A stretch of 64,000 bases of DNA from Lepidonotus clava (taxonomy: Eukaryota; Annelida; Polychaeta; Phyllodocida; Polynoidae). Positions 45,541 through 57,815 of this stretch are shown here, piece after piece. Below the pieces are notes generated by a model that worked only from the letters and a program-made list of their open reading frames with translations, was not told where the DNA came from and searched no databases. The first letter of the stretch is position 1; each line of letters starts with the position of its first letter. The stretch spans positions 2,942,001-3,006,000 of the forward strand of contig OW387133.1 in assembly GCA_936440205.1 (NCBI GenBank), in the 5' to 3' direction. A program made the translations under genes and the position numbers.

Positions 45541-46255
45541 CCCCCCCCCCCCCCCCCACCCCCCGCCAGGGATGTAGCTGTGAAGGGGTTGAGGTGAAGG
45601 GTGGGTGACGGAATCAGCGTCCACAGGGACGCCGCAGGGACGCCAGCATGTGTCTGCTGCCACCTAGTGGACAAACAGGGCACTAAACACCCCACACCCC
45701 TCCTTTAACCCCTCACCACCCCCAACCACCCCCTCACCGCCCCAACCACCCCCTCACCGCCCCAACCACCCCCTCACCGCCCTAGACTACTCCTAATTGA
45801 TCCAAACCTGGCCCTCTTTTGTCCCACCAAGCCTTCCCCCAAATCCCTCCCCCCGACTCCAACCCATCTACCCATTGACTCATCACCCGTCGCCCACGGT
45901 CGCCCACGGTCGCCCCAATGTCGCGCCACGGTCGCCCACGGTCGCCTGCCGTCACATCCGACTCACCAAAAGACAGGCTGTTAAAGTTACTGGTATCTTG
46001 AATGATGCACCGTATGGCCGCGCAGTGCACAGGAGTGTCGGGAACCCATCACATTTTGAGGTGTTTGGATCACAGAACTTAAAACATTGGAAAAATGCTC
46101 ATCTGGAACCCCTCAGGTTTTCTCGGAACCCCTTTCAATTAACTTCGAACCCTCAGATTTGCCCTCGCAGATTTGCTTATAGAACCCTCTCAGACTTACC
46201 TAAAACCCCTGACAATAAACTGGAACCCTCTCGAATTCCCCCCTCAGAGTTTAAG
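45541..46255. repeat. Cluster of short GC-rich tandem repeats
   Basis: In order: a C tract at 45541-45562; a 20-bp unit AACCACCCCCTCACCGCCCC repeated three times at 45722-45785; a ~10-bp unit GGTCGCCCAC at 45898-45953; and a degenerate ~22-bp unit of GGAACCCCTC type at 46100-46255. A 191-codon frame over this block is a by-product of it. TGCCACCTAGTGG at 45658-45670 is CTCF-like. Confidence 0.75.
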
Positions 46256-47261
46256 GCTGGGTGTGGCCCTGAATGGTACATGGGTTTTAAGTTTGCAGGT
46301 GCAGTATTACGTGTATATACCTTCCGTAGATGGATAAGTAGATTGTATTATAGTAAAGTTTGCATGCTTTAGAATTTATTTGTAGGCCTAATCTGCATGT
46401 TTTATTTACAGAGTGAATATGCCATTAAAAACTGGATCGAATCGCAAGTAAATTACACAGAGCAAAAGACACAATTTTGACTCACAATTGGCGTCCCATA
46501 CTCTGCCCCCCCACCTCCCTCTGCCCCTCCCCCCCCCTACCCCTACCCCTACCCCCACCCCTACCCCCCCCCCCCACCCTGACCCCCGACGTCCGCCATT
46601 TGCGCTCCCCCTCCCGCCGTCGCCGTCGTCGCTTTGTCTCCGTAATAACACGACGTCGCCGCCTTGTCCGGGGATTTCCCCCAAACTTAAAAGCCAATTA
46701 ATTTGGTGCACGTGTCTTTTAATCCCCCCCGGCGCCACCAACTGAGGAAGGGGGGGGGGGGAGAAAGGGGGGGGGGGGGGTTCAGGGGGAGAGTGTTTGG
46801 AGATGAACTAGAGTTTTGTAGTCAAAAATCCTAGTGGAGACATCCTTTGAATGATGTTTTTATTCACTTACATGTACTTTGAATTCAATCCATATCTATT
46901 ACAAACAATTCAAATCTTCAGCTATCCATACCATTATCATAGCCTATTTTTGTAAAACTGAATACCTGATTATAAGTATGACATTTAAAAGGATCTATAG
47001 GGGCATGCTATGAAATATTATGCACTTTACAAAAGAGGTTTAATGAAATCCCCCCAAAATGAAATTGTAATGCTCTATAAAACTTGGGTTTTGGCATTTG
47101 GATGGTCTTTGAAGTTTTCATCATTCAGCATAACAATGCCCGTATACAAATAAAGCATTTCAACACCAGCGAGGTCCTGCGCAGGCGCACTGAAGTACTT
47201 CCGGTCTGGGCCCTCTGAGGGGGCGATAATCGGGGACCGGAGGATGAAGTCTGCCCCCGGA
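46256..47261. other. No gene supported; C/G tracts and a CpG-rich spot
   Basis: 46500-46680 runs from C-rich (CCCCTA)n-like DNA to a CGCCGTCGCCGTCGTCG stretch. Both strands give arginine- or proline-rich chance frames. G tracts lie at 46750-46782. The rest is AT-rich. Confidence 0.45.
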
Positions 47262-47360
47262 CGTGGGGGTACGCCGGGGGGACGCTGGGGGGACGCTGGG
47301 GGGACGCTGGGGGACGCTGGGGGGACGCTGGGAGGGGGGACGCTGGGAGGGGGGGGGAGG
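47262..47360 (+). repeat. G-rich minisatellite, unit GGGGGGACGCT
   Basis: Seven units of 11-17 bp, each with a run of four or more G. Quadruplex-prone on this strand. Confidence 0.85.
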
Positions 47361-48431
47361 GGGAGGGGACAAAGAGGGCCTTTATGGTATTAATGTTTAC
47401 CTCTCTAAGCCCGTGGAGAGCCGACCAAATACACGACCAGATTCCATTAATTTCTCAAGTCAAAGGACGGGGCGAGGGAAGGACGACAGTGAACGGGCTG
47501 TGAGAGGAGGGTTTGGGCAGGGCGGATCCTGACCACTACCCCCTCCCCTCTCTTTTTTTTTTGGGTGTGGGCCAAAAATGAGAGACCTTTTAGTACTTGC
47601 GCGACCCCCCACCCTCTACCCAAGAAAAGTTTCTTTTTTTCTCTCTCTTTTTATACATGATCATGAAATCAAATTAATCAATTACAAAATGGCAATTTTG
47701 TAAATAATTGAAGTATTTTTAACTGTCAGCGATGAAATGATATGAAATGACCTTTTCCTTATTCTATTTTGTGCTTTTGCAATACTATGAGTAGGTATAG
47801 ACAACTGAGGAGTTTTTCTAAAATTGGGAGTACACACTTACATTTTTACATTTATGCCATTTTAGAGAATGAAATGTTGTTATAACTGAGTATAGGCATC
47901 TGCGTTTTTCCTATATACTGGCTAGGCCAATGTCCCTGACTCAGCCAACCCCCCGCTCTCCAGCCTGTCCACCTCTAGTCCGTTCTCACCCAGATAACTT
48001 CTTATGTAATAGGTTCTTACACCCACAAGAGTCCGTGGCTTTTATTGGTCACTTAAAATGTGTAAGGAATTATCTTATTGGCCCTCTATAAATGGCATGG
48101 GAAATCTCTCTGATGGTTGTTTGGGCACTGGCTGGTTTATGGTCCTACCTGCCATAAACCAGTGGCTGCAAAGCATGCTGGGATACAGGTTGGGAATTCC
48201 CACCTAAAATGGTTGCTGGTGTACAGACTAAATTTGGAAAACAGTGGGTCTGAACTCAACAGACTAGTCCACCTTTACCCGAGAGGCAGAGCACACACTG
48301 CACCGCGGACTTTGGCCCGGCCCCTGGAGCCGGCATACCGCTCTCCGCGAAGTGAAACAGTTTGTTTAGTTTTTTTCCCTGACACTTCTGAGTGAGAATA
48401 TCACACAACTTGGCGCCAAGTTGACAGTCGG
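47361..48431. other. No gene seen
   Basis: Mixed. A short hairpin CTGGTTTATGG/CCATAAACCAG with a 9-base loop lies at about 48132-48162. GC rises at 48270-48350 without a credible exon. Confidence 0.4.
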
Positions 48432-49110
48432 CAAACAGTCAGAAATACAGTCTAACCTGTCTAAAATACATGTGCGACAACCATTACAATTAAAGGGAGT
48501 CAAAAGCAATGTTGTGTCCAAAATATGACAAAATTTTGCAAACTCAAACAAGTATAAAAATACATTATAAGAGTCAAATTTTAGCCCCTGAATTCCCTAA
48601 AACTCATGTCATTTATGCCTGAAGACAGCAATGTTTGTAAACAAACCAATTTTGGTGGTTCACCAAAATTGACTCGGGAAGAGTTTTTGTTTATTCTAAT
48701 GTAGTTTAAGTCTGTATTCACATTCTATATTTTACCACAGGCCTAGTTTATGCCAATGGAATATATTTCAATAGTTAACAGAATTTACAAAATTTTGACC
48801 CAACATTGCTTTTGGCTCCCTTTAAGTCATGAAATAAAGAATAAGAGGCGCTGAAAATACAGGGCATTTATAAATGTTTTACGGACCTGATCATCGTAAT
48901 CAAGTGAAAAATGCAGATGTAACTATATGGCATTAGAACACGAACCAACCAACCAACTCATCTGCGCATGCAATACCAACTTATCATACAACTTACATTC
49001 TGAAAATGTACATTACGGTTACACATGAACTTGTGATGTGTAAATTTAGATAAAAGAATTTAAGCACTGTTTATGTATAGTTTTATTAGATTAAATGAAA
49101 CAGGAACACA
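48432..49110 (+). repeat. Tandem duplication copy 1, interrupted by MITE-B
   Basis: 48432-48489 and 48826-49110 together match 49111-49445 (AGAAATACAGT, GTGC..CAACCATTA, ACTATATGGCATTA). Confidence 0.7.
48490..48825. mobile_element. MITE-B copy 2
   Basis: Ends TTAAAGGGAG and GGCTCCCTTTAA. It has interrupted a tandem duplication copy, which gives the uninterrupted state for comparison. Confidence 0.85.
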
Positions 49111-49445
49111 TGACCAGAAATACAGTTCTCCCTGTCAGAAATGGACGTGCACCAACCATTAAGAAATACAGCCTTCAAATCAAATAGAGTGCCACAATCA
49201 CTGAAAATATAGGGTTTCTATATTTCAAAGATTTAATCATCATGAACCAGACACCCAGAAGAAAAGACCGTAAAAGGAAATAGGAAAGACTATATGGCAT
49301 TAAACCCCTAGAACCTATCAACGAACCCTTCTGCAATTCCAACTTTTCATATACTACTTACAATCTAAAATGCATATGGCGGCTGTTTGTAGTAAATATT
49401 TGAACCACTAAAACTATCTAACGAAACATGATATTGAAAAAAAAG
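49111..49445 (+). repeat. Tandem duplication copy 2
   Basis: Uninterrupted partner of 48432-49110. Confidence 0.7.
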
Positions 49446-49599
49446 AAATGAAAGAATTTCCATCCATGTTGAATGAAACAGGCCCACAAAATAAAGAGTA
49501 GAAAATAGATAAGACGGAAATACCCGCCAAAATTGTCTACTTTTCCGCCTCTCAAAGTACCCACAAATGGCCCCTAAATAAAGACGTCTTACCCCTTAA

Positions 49600-49870
49600 G
49601 CCTGCGCGTCCCCCCGGCGTCCCCACAGCGTCTCGGCACCGGAAGTAGAGGCGCAGATTGAGACAGCGGCGTTTCCGGTTCGCCTCCCCCTACTGCCGTC
49701 AGAGGGCGCCTCTTTACCGCCTTCCCACAACCCCCCGCGCGGTCAGGGCGCGCCAAATTCCCGCCAAATCTCCGCGAAGCGCGCTAATGGCCAATTGTCG
49801 TCTGTTAGGGGTCACGTGATTAGGACGCAGCGCCATCTATCAGGACGCGCCGACGTGACGTGTGTGGGGG
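49600..49870. promoter_or_regulatory. CpG-island-like patch with E2F, CACGTG and CTCF-like motifs
   Basis: Dense CpG in an AT-rich setting. Visible: CCGGAAGTA (ETS-like), TTTCCGGTT, CCGTCAGAGGGCGCC (49696-49710, CTCF-like), GGGCGCGCC, TTCCCGCCAAA (49758-49768, E2F consensus) and TCACGTGA at about 49813. These are typical of housekeeping promoters. No start codon with a good coding frame follows on either strand before the MITEs at 49899, so a non-coding first exon or an insulator are alternatives. Confidence 0.45.
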
Positions 49871-49898
49871 TGTGGGGGGGGGGGGATGGTGTGGGAGG

Positions 49899-50117
49899 TT
49901 AAGCCCCATATCCACTAGGCAATTTTTCCGGCGATGGGCGAAGGGAAACTAGAAAAATCGGCCGTTTCTTAAGTTTGCCTTTTAGTATGGTTTATTGGAA
50001 TGTGCAGGTTTGATCTGAATCGCTGGTAAAATCGGCTGATTCTAGGCGCAGAATCGGCCGATTTTAGCATCAACCAGTCGGCCGACTTGATCAAAATTGC
50101 CTAGTGGGTATGGCCCT
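49899..50117. mobile_element. MITE-G copy 5
   Basis: Starts TAAGCCCCATATCCACTAGG and ends TGCCTAGTGGGTATGGCCCTTA. Confidence 0.8.
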
Positions 50118-50118
50118 T

Positions 50119-50432
50119 AAGCCCCATACCCACTAGGTGACGTATCTGTTGACGGGCGACTGGCACAATCGCCGGTGAAGTTGCCGGGCAACTGGGTTAT
50201 TAATGGATCGCCGGCTGACTACCCCGTGGGTATGGAGTGATTTCGGGGCGACGGGTGACAGGCAACGGGCAAAGGGATCAGAGGGAAAGTCGGCGGGGAA
50301 ATTGGCAGGAAAATATCAAAATTGCTTGTTATGACAGTCCTCCAGCGATGATGACTACGATTCTCTCAGTCGTCCGTCGCCCGTCGTCCGTCGCCCATCG
50401 TTGGTAAAATCGCCTAGTCTGTACGGCGCTTT
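50119..50432. mobile_element. MITE-G copy 6
   Basis: Starts AAGCCCCATACCCACTAGG directly behind copy 5 and ends AAATCGCCTAGTCTGTACGG. The interior matches the 20990 copy. The GTCGTCCGTCGCCC repeats near 50365-50398 are its own. Confidence 0.8.
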
Positions 50433-52928
50433 AGTGTCAGTCGGTGAATGGGCCCGAGTGCCACTATTTCTGTCATATCTTATTAATGTTACCCGACCCT
50501 AACATCAGTGACTGTTCTTCTATCTGGTCCCCCCTCAGTTCTCTCTTTTTTATTGTAGCTGTGATTCATCAATGCCTTTTGAGGCGATTCCACGTGACGA
50601 CATTTTTATCACAATCCTTGGCCACCCACCACTATAGGCTACAAAGATCAACCCGATCATTTATTATTAGAAAATAGCATTACCGCCCATTTGATTTACC
50701 ATGTTTGATTACTTTTGTCGTCCTCTGTGATAGCTGGGCAGAGAAATGTATTTGTCTGGACAACAGGACAGCAGTAATTTTAAAAGGTATGCAAATTTAA
50801 AAAATTTCGATTGCCATCCCCCCCCCCCCCGATGCGTAATACCTAATGGAAGGCCCCTTCTGATAATGTGTCACAGGGCGAGTGTGCGTTTCCAGAGTTT
50901 CCTGATTCCTACTCCACCACCTTCCCCATCCCTTTCTAACCTAGATTTTACAAAAATAGAACCCTGATGCAGATCATAGAAGATTGAAACATGTAGATTT
51001 CTACCTACCTTCTCCATGAATAAATCAACACTCCACCAAAACCTAATGTTGGGTTAAGTGTGAAAATATTTACTTTTGATAATACTAATAGGTAAATATA
51101 AACAATGGCCCCTCCCCCACCCAACCATTCCCACTTTTTATTTTCTATGAAATCTGAACTCTGTCGCCCCCCCCCCCCCCCCACACACACACACTTTCCC
51201 ATATGGTCAGCAGTGCGCCCTTACTGCTAATCCGCTCATTAATTAGTTAATCACGTCAGGGTTGAGAGGGGGCGACATGATTAACCACCAATTATGAGGG
51301 ATTCTCTCTGGTCAAGGGAGGGGTCACTGGGGTGGTCTATAATGGCTGGGTGTATGGAGAGGGGGGTGGGTGGAATTTGGGTAATTGATTTGGGGTAATT
51401 ATGTCAGAAGTGGTCACAATTATTTTATAGCTTGTTCCATGATTTTAATTAATACCTTTGTGATTTACTTTTTCTCTTTTTTTAGTTTTTTGTTGTTGTA
51501 CTTACCCAACCAACCTGGACATGGTTGGAAATAAAAAGAAAATACTCTTAACATCCTCTTAAAATTTTTCTATCTTGTAAAATACATGCCCTGAGCTTCT
51601 GTATGCTGTTCCATTTTTTCCTGGTCAATTCTTTTGCATTTTGAAAAGTTGTTGGACAAACATTTCTGAAATAATTTAGGGTAGGGCCAAAAAGTTAGGG
51701 TAGGTTGAGTTATCTGAACACAACTTCTTTTTTTTTGGCCTTATCGAAGATTATCATAAAGTTATGACATAGTTTGAAACAGTTGAGAAGAGATATCCAT
51801 GCTACACTATATAAACAGTGTTCAGAATTAAGCTTTTGTTTTGTGCGCCTACTGTGCACCCAGCGATTTAAAGATGTGCACACCAGTACATGTGCATCTA
51901 GATTTTGCTGAAAAAAAAGTATCACATTGGGTGTAACAATGCCGAAAACAGTAAAAAAAAACTATTGACTTTGATTCCAAAAAGGCGATATTGATTTAAC
52001 AGCCATGGATATTATCAGGTGTTACTGCACTGGTAGCATTTATAGTAAGATCTCTATTACCAAAAGGATAATGCATTATATAGCCATATATTTATAGCCT
52101 TTCGTTCCCATATAAATATATCTAAATTACTTATTCACAGCCTTTAGTTTCCCTATTCACCACCTAGAAACATGGTTTTGTATTAGCACACATTAACATG
52201 TATTATCTAAATATTACCTATCAGGATGCAGATACAGCTGCAGGATTTCCTAAGTTCAGGCATAATACGTGCTAAGTACTAAAAGGCATACTATTATAAG
52301 AAGACCTGTTTGGGGCATCTGAGGGCTGATGGATGACCCGCAGGACAGCGTACTGCCCGCGGGCAAAACATTTTCCCCTCTTTTTGTATTTAGGGATCCA
52401 CCAAAAAAGAATGAGGGGGGTTAGGACCCCCTGGACCCCCCCCCCCCCAAAAAAAAAAAAAAATAACCCCTGACAATGACTGGTCCCTCAACAATCTTTT
52501 CAGATCTAGGGGTGGGGGAGACTTACATTTATTTACACTCCGAGACCCATACCATCCAAAAGGATGTGACCCCACACAATTAAATGAGGCATAAATTGCT
52601 GTGCAAAGTTTTGAGAAAACGATAAGAGAAAACAGTAAAAAAGTAAAAAGTGAGTGTTCTGCAGAAATCCCTTGATAAACATCTCAGCAATACAGTTTAG
52701 TTTAAGCGTTATAGGAACATTGATTTTACTTTCATATTACACATGCTTTCTGGGGTGTCATGAAGTTAGACTAGATCTATAGAGATTTTCATTGCCATAC
52801 AGATAAAGCCAATCTTTTAGGCCATTTTTCTCTAATAAGCCTTGTCTGATGCCATATACTTCAATCGATCATAACTCTTGTGTCCTGAATGATAGAAACT
52901 TAATCATTTTACAATTGTAAAGGTTATA
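50433..52928. other. No gene seen; MITE-H half copy and low-complexity runs
   Basis: 50806-50862 is the right half of MITE-H (GTAATACCTAATGGAAGGCCCC). C tracts occur at 50818-50830, 51168-51182 and 52439-52448, and an A tract at 52449-52463. Several mixed AT-rich stretches. No frame with coding character. Confidence 0.5.
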
Positions 52929-53283
52929 CCAGCCAAGGATACAACATTATTATAATGTTGCAGCAATGTTCTGGTTGGTTCTGTGTTTGGTCCTTGTTAC
53001 ATTGTTTTGATGACTCCCAATTTCGTCGCTGCCATTACATTGCACTGTGATGTTATTACAACATTCCGGTTACGTTCTTCAACCCAAACAGAATTTTCTT
53101 ATAATGTTCTGTTTTGGTTTCGTCCTAACCTCACCAAAAAATAATGTTATAATAACATTCTGATTTGGTGAGGTTTGAACCTCACCATCAATTACATAAA
53201 TGTTAAGTGCCATCTTAATAAGTATCAAACTGACTAAAACGTATGTTAGCAGAACGTTTCTGTTATGTAGCAAGCTAGCTGGG
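52929..53283. mobile_element. MITE-A copy 9
   Basis: Starts CCAGCCAAGGATACAAC and ends CAAGCTAGCTGGG. Full length, orientation as copy 5. Confidence 0.85.
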
Positions 53284-53381
53284 ATGTCATCTTCTCCAGG
53301 GATCAGCCAAAAGCTCAAAAACTCATGTCTGTGTCTCACTTTAGGCCTCACCATGTGGTGGGGGTCACATACTAATATAGG

Positions 53382-53510
53382 AAGACCCGCGGGGGACGTC
53401 CGAGGGTGTCTGTACGACCCAAAGGGGATCGTCACATACCGAGGGCAAAGCTTTAGGTACGTACGATCCTTTGGTTGTACAGACACCTGAGGACGATCCC
53501 AAAGGGTCTT
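53382..53510. repeat. Imperfect palindrome, ~55-bp arms
   Basis: AAGACCC...GTGTCTGTAC...GGGGATCGT on the left pairs with ACGATCC...GTACAGACACC...GGGTCTT on the right. It is probably a small foldback MITE. Confidence 0.7.
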
Positions 53511-53778
53511 CTATATTTTTTCACCTGAACAACCTTCAAAAATTGTTGACAATAAGGAGCGGTACGCACCACTCCTTGTATGTACCACTGCTCGGTGGTG
53601 CGGGTGATAATTATACATATATTTTTTGGCTTTCATTTCCTGATATATATTTTTCTTCCTATTTATAGCCCTCCACTTCCCTATTCATTGCCTAGAAACA
53701 TGGATATCAATTAGCACACATTAACATCTATAGTCCAGATCTATATATAGCCTGCCATGATTATATATGATTTCCTCA
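53511..53778. other. No gene seen
   Basis: AT-rich. It includes GCGGTACGCACCACTCC and CCACTGCTCGGTGGTGCG, a small inverted pair near 53560-53603. Confidence 0.4.
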
Positions 53779-54048
53779 ATTCTCGCCACCTCGGATTGCC
53801 GATTTACAATATTTTAAGTACCTGCAGGTACATATTTTGTCAAAAAAATCATAGGAAAACCTATAGAAAATAATCAGATAATGGTTATATGTCCATTCAT
53901 AATTATTGAATTTTCAAACAACCTACTAAAAACAAATTACTATGCTAAAGCCTTGTGACTTGCCAACATATCACCCAGCATGCAACCTGACCTAGGCTAA
54001 CCTGCAGGTGAAACTCAAGACACTGGTTATCCATGGTTGGGAGAATTG
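53779..54048. mobile_element. MITE-E copy 4
   Basis: Ends AATTCTCGCCACCTCGGATT and ATCCATGGTTGGGAGAATT, with subterminal ACCTGCAGGTAC and CTAACCTGCAGGTG. Confidence 0.8.
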
Positions 54049-54166
54049 GGGGGGGGGGGGAGCATAAGGGCTGAGTGCAAGGCGGCAAAACATTTCGCGC
54101 ACATTTTCTCCCCTCTTTTTGTAGTTTAGTGGTACACCAAAACTTGGGATGGTTGTGGTCAAGACC

Positions 54167-54428
54167 CAGGCTAGGAAAAATGGTCCGATTTTCTGGTCGT
54201 CAGAGGACGACCAAAAATCAAAATCTGGTTGTCCACATCTAGTTATAGGTCGTCCCCATAAATGGTACAATCGAAATAAGCCAATGGTTGATTATTTCAT
54301 TAAGAAGCTATCAATAGTTTCTATCAAATATCTGGTTGTCAGGAGGACGACCAGAAATTATTTTCTGGTTGTCCACACTAATTTTCTGGTCTTTGAGGAC
54401 ACGCGGACACGCAGATTTTCCTAGCCTG
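54167..54428. mobile_element. 262-bp MITE with 5-bp target duplication
   Basis: Ends CAGGCTAGGAAAA and TTTTCCTAGCCTG; flanking AGACC on both sides. The interior has two copies each of CTGGTCGTC/GGACGACCA and CTGGTTGTCCACA. Confidence 0.8.
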
Positions 54429-54979
54429 AGACCCTTGAACCCCTTCCCCCCTAATACTCCCTTGCCAATGCATGGTACCTCAACAACCATGGCGTCGTTG
54501 CCATAGTGTCAATCACCCCAGTTATGATAATTAAAAAAATCAGTGATTATCATGCTAATAGAGAGAGCTTCCTTTGAGGCTTATCACTATGTGACCCCAG
54601 AGGGGCGCGCGGGTAGATAATGCCGGCCCTAATAGCCCCCAATTACATTATCAGCCCTCACAGGGTACGGCGGGGGCAGAATGTCCTGGGGGGGGGGGGT
54701 AAAACTAGGGCAGATACAGGGAGGGGGTCAAGGGGTCCTGACCCCTCCCCCCCCCCCACACACACACCCATCCGCCAGGGCTTTCCCCTTTAATCTTAAG
54801 GTTCCAGAGATTTTATTTTAAAGATTTTATTTCCATATAAACATAAAGGTCTCCCTTGGTTTTCAATATTATTACAAAATGTGTTAAATTGAAAGGAATA
54901 GCAATTTTTTTACAGACATATATATACTCAAATGCGAAAAAGTTGTGTTCCAGGCAACTTTGATAGGATTCTGAGTAAA
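54429..54979. other. No gene seen
   Basis: G tract at about 54690-54699 and C tract at about 54746-54756; the GC-rich spot 54600-54680 carries no frame. Confidence 0.4.
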
Positions 54980-55087
54980 ATGTTAAAGATGTTTTTGGGT
55001 GCCATCAAACTATTGTAACAAGAACCAAAGCAGAACTAAACAGAACGTTATGATAATGTTATTATAACGTCCTATTCTTGCTTGGGA
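54980..55087. mobile_element. MITE-A fragment (copy 10)
   Basis: Only the right third remains (GGTGCCATCAAAC, TTATAACGTCC, TTGCTTGGG). Confidence 0.65.
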
Positions 55088-55089
55088 TT

Positions 55090-55261
55090 GTATACACCTT
55101 TTTCAATAGAGTGGAGCCGCCCTGGTGTCTTAGAATTGAAATAATCCTTTGGGAGTTCTTCTGTACTGAACCTATATCATCTGAAGTGACCCAGTTACCA
55201 AAAGTCCCAAAGGTAGGAAGACCGGCTGACGTTCTGCGCATGCTCACTTGAAAGGTGTATA
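55090..55261. mobile_element. MITE-D copy 2
   Basis: Inverted ends TATACACCTTT and AAAGGTGTATA. The CTCF-like core of copy 1 is here GCCGCCCTGGTG, two changes away. Confidence 0.75.
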
Positions 55262-55351
55262 GGCAACGCTTTATGATGAGTAGTATATACAAATGGTAAT
55301 TTGGAACTCGTCATTACATTGTACAAACTATAAACATGCTATCACTTGTAT

Positions 55352-55528
55352 GGGACCGTCCATAAATTATGTCACACACAAGGGAGTGGGTGGGTAGGTT
55401 TAGCAGCGTGACAATGTCTGAAAAAGGGCCTTATTTTCATGTTTGAAATAGAAAATTCAGTGTGGCAAGAGGACATTGTATCCTAAAAGTACCCTGAAAA
55501 AGTGTGACATAATTTATAGATGGCCCCT
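55352..55528. mobile_element. MITE-J copy 2
   Basis: Ends GGGACCGTCCATAAATTATG and CATAATTTATAGATGGCCCC. Confidence 0.75.
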
Positions 55529-55927
55529 ACTGAATACATTATTTTGGGAAAGTTGCGTATAAAGAACTGTTTATTTGATCATCATCGTATAAATGGGGAT
55601 ACCTAAATGCCTGCCGTCACCTGTTCATATGCTTATCTATTTATTATGGGAATTGTGTTAATTGTGTCCATGTAATGATGTATATTTGTGATTTTGTGTA
55701 CAAAATACATACTAATTTACACCGAGGTTGAAGGGCGACTACTTAGTAGTAAGATAATACATACAGGGATGGGTAATTTACAGAACACTGCATTCAACTT
55801 TTAGCCTTGATGTTTATCTGGCAAGTATCATATTATTTTCAGATCAAAATTGACATAGATCTAAATCTAATCTCATACATAGTATTATATATACAAACCA
55901 CATTCAAGTTCTAGCCTCAGAGGGGGC
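55529..55927. other. No gene seen
   Basis: AT-rich, nothing recognised. Confidence 0.4.
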
Positions 55928-56177
55928 TAAAGGCCATAATTATTCCACTTTGCGATAGCTGGCATTCGTGGTCGCTATTTTTTAGGTGCTGCAGGCAATT
56001 TTAAGTTTTGCCACCAACATTTGGTATCCCCAACCGCAAGTAGTCCATAGAAAACCAATAGAGAATAGCAGGTGCCGCAAACAATTACCGCAAGTACCTA
56101 TATTCCACCTTGCCGCAAGCAAGTTTGCGGCAGTCTTTTCATGGTACCGCAAGCTGTATGGTGGAATATGGCCTTTA
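55928..56177. mobile_element. MITE-F copy 2
   Basis: Ends TAAAGGCCATAATTATTCCAC and GGTGGAATATGGCCTTTAA. Confidence 0.8.
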
Positions 56178-56399
56178 ACTTGTTACATCACCCCCCACCC
56201 CACCCCCACACACACACACACTTTTCTGGATCCGTGACTGCAGTGAGTGCCTGGTCGGACATTGCCGTCAACCTTTCCTACCACAACGACAGTTCAACTC
56301 CCAACCCAGACAAAGTAAACTAAAAATGTCTCTGAACTTTTGCCCTCCTCCCAATCCCCCCTAACCCCCCTAATTTTCGCCCTCCCGCCCCCAAATTTT

Positions 56400-56790
56400 A
56401 CCCACAATGACGCACAAACCTCTCAGCAACTCACGCAGCGGACACGTGACTCCCGCGTGATCTCGCGCATGACGTCATCGCCGGTCACGTGTCCCTGTTG
56501 ACGCATGCCTCCACCAGGCGGCGCCAAAAGAATACTTTCGCTGGTTATCTGGAGATCGGCCGATCAACTTTTCGCTGTTCCCCGGCCTCCCCATCCCCGG
56601 CCACCTGTGCTGCTCTCACGCTCGCCGGGAGCCAGCCGGAGCAGACGACATTTAGTCGCGTCAAAGGACACGGTGGGACAATGGCGGGAAAAGAGCTTGT
56701 TGATTAGGGACCCAGCCGCCCGTGAATTCCCCTTAAGGGTCGCCGCTTTGTTAAGGGCTTCACAGAAAAGGGTGGAATAATAAAAGATCA
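56400..56790. promoter_or_regulatory. CpG-rich promoter-like patch with CRE, E-boxes and CTCF-like site
   Basis: In order: CACGTG at 56443-56448, ATGACGTCAT at 56469-56478 (full CRE palindrome), CACGTG at 56486-56491, CCACCAGGCGGCGCC at 56511-56525 (one change from a CTCF core), then AATGGCGGGAAAA at about 56681 (E2F/YY1-like). An in-frame 72-codon reading from 56489 shows no family features. It could be a promoter with a non-coding or very short first exon, or an insulator. Confidence 0.45.
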
Positions 56791-57815
56791 GTTTTCTATG
56801 CGTCTCTCACGTCCGATGAAGGTCATTAAAATGCGTAAGAATGCAACTATTAATTATTCTTCCCATTTTGCTGCATTGATTAGCTACTGTTTAGCTAATA
56901 CAATCATTGCTATCAATTAAAGAAACTACCATAATACTTTTTTCCAGAGTTTTTAAAAGGGCGAAGAATCTCACACCTGCCGCTGTCCTTCTAGGCTGTA
57001 CTATAATAAGCCTATATCTATTTGATTAACTAGATTATATATTCAACAAGGTAGATCAAACGTATATATTGTCATACCTAAGTTTAGGCATGGCATATCC
57101 TCCCATTAACAATTACAAGAATTCATCAAATCTATTATATAAAATATATTAATATCATAATTTCTATTAACATACATATTTTATGTCTAAATTATAATAA
57201 TCAAAAGATATATCATATATGCATATTAATTACTTCATTATAGAGTTTATGGTAATTAGACAGCACTCACCTGCCCTGATTGGTCAGTTGCAATTAGGTC
57301 ACTGACCAGAGGTCAGGTGGGAGGTGCAGGTATGCTGTAAGGGGACTCTGGGTCCAGCAGCTGAACAGGCAACATGTAACTGATAAACAAAAACAGGCCT
57401 TTAGGCCTACTCTCCTGAGTCTGTAGAGAAATATATTTTACATCAACTACATCTCCTGCCTTCAAGTCTTCACTTCATCTTAATACCACACTACAAAACC
57501 TAAGTGTTAACAATATATATACAGATCGCTCCTATATCTTATCCTATTATTATATCAGGTATGATTTTCAGTCTATAAACATTATAAATAGGCCTACATC
57601 ATATAAAGATTATCAGTATACTCTGTACCAGGAAGCCTACAAGGTCTACTTCCGGTAGACTAATTAGCAAAACAATAAAGTAAATTGGTCTATAGGTCTA
57701 TATGCACCAACTTAAATTGTAAGCTCTATTATCCTCAATATCTAGTAACCATCAGTAGCTATGGAGGTAAATGAGTCCTATACATACAGATAAAAACCTA
57801 CCCATCATGCACCGC
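56791..57815. other. No gene seen
   Basis: AT-rich with many ATATAT and TAATTA words. Moderately GC-rich 57260-57400 (GGTCACTGACCAGAGGTCAGG). No repeat partner found in the window. Confidence 0.4.

Noticed and set aside
45797-46372. 191-codon frame as a gene
   Set aside because: It runs over three different short tandem repeats and is rich in P, R and S by composition; no domain, no splice or promoter context.
46477-46745. Arginine-rich and proline-rich frames on both strands
   Set aside because: Overlapping frames in a C-rich and CGY-rich low-complexity tract; composition explains them.
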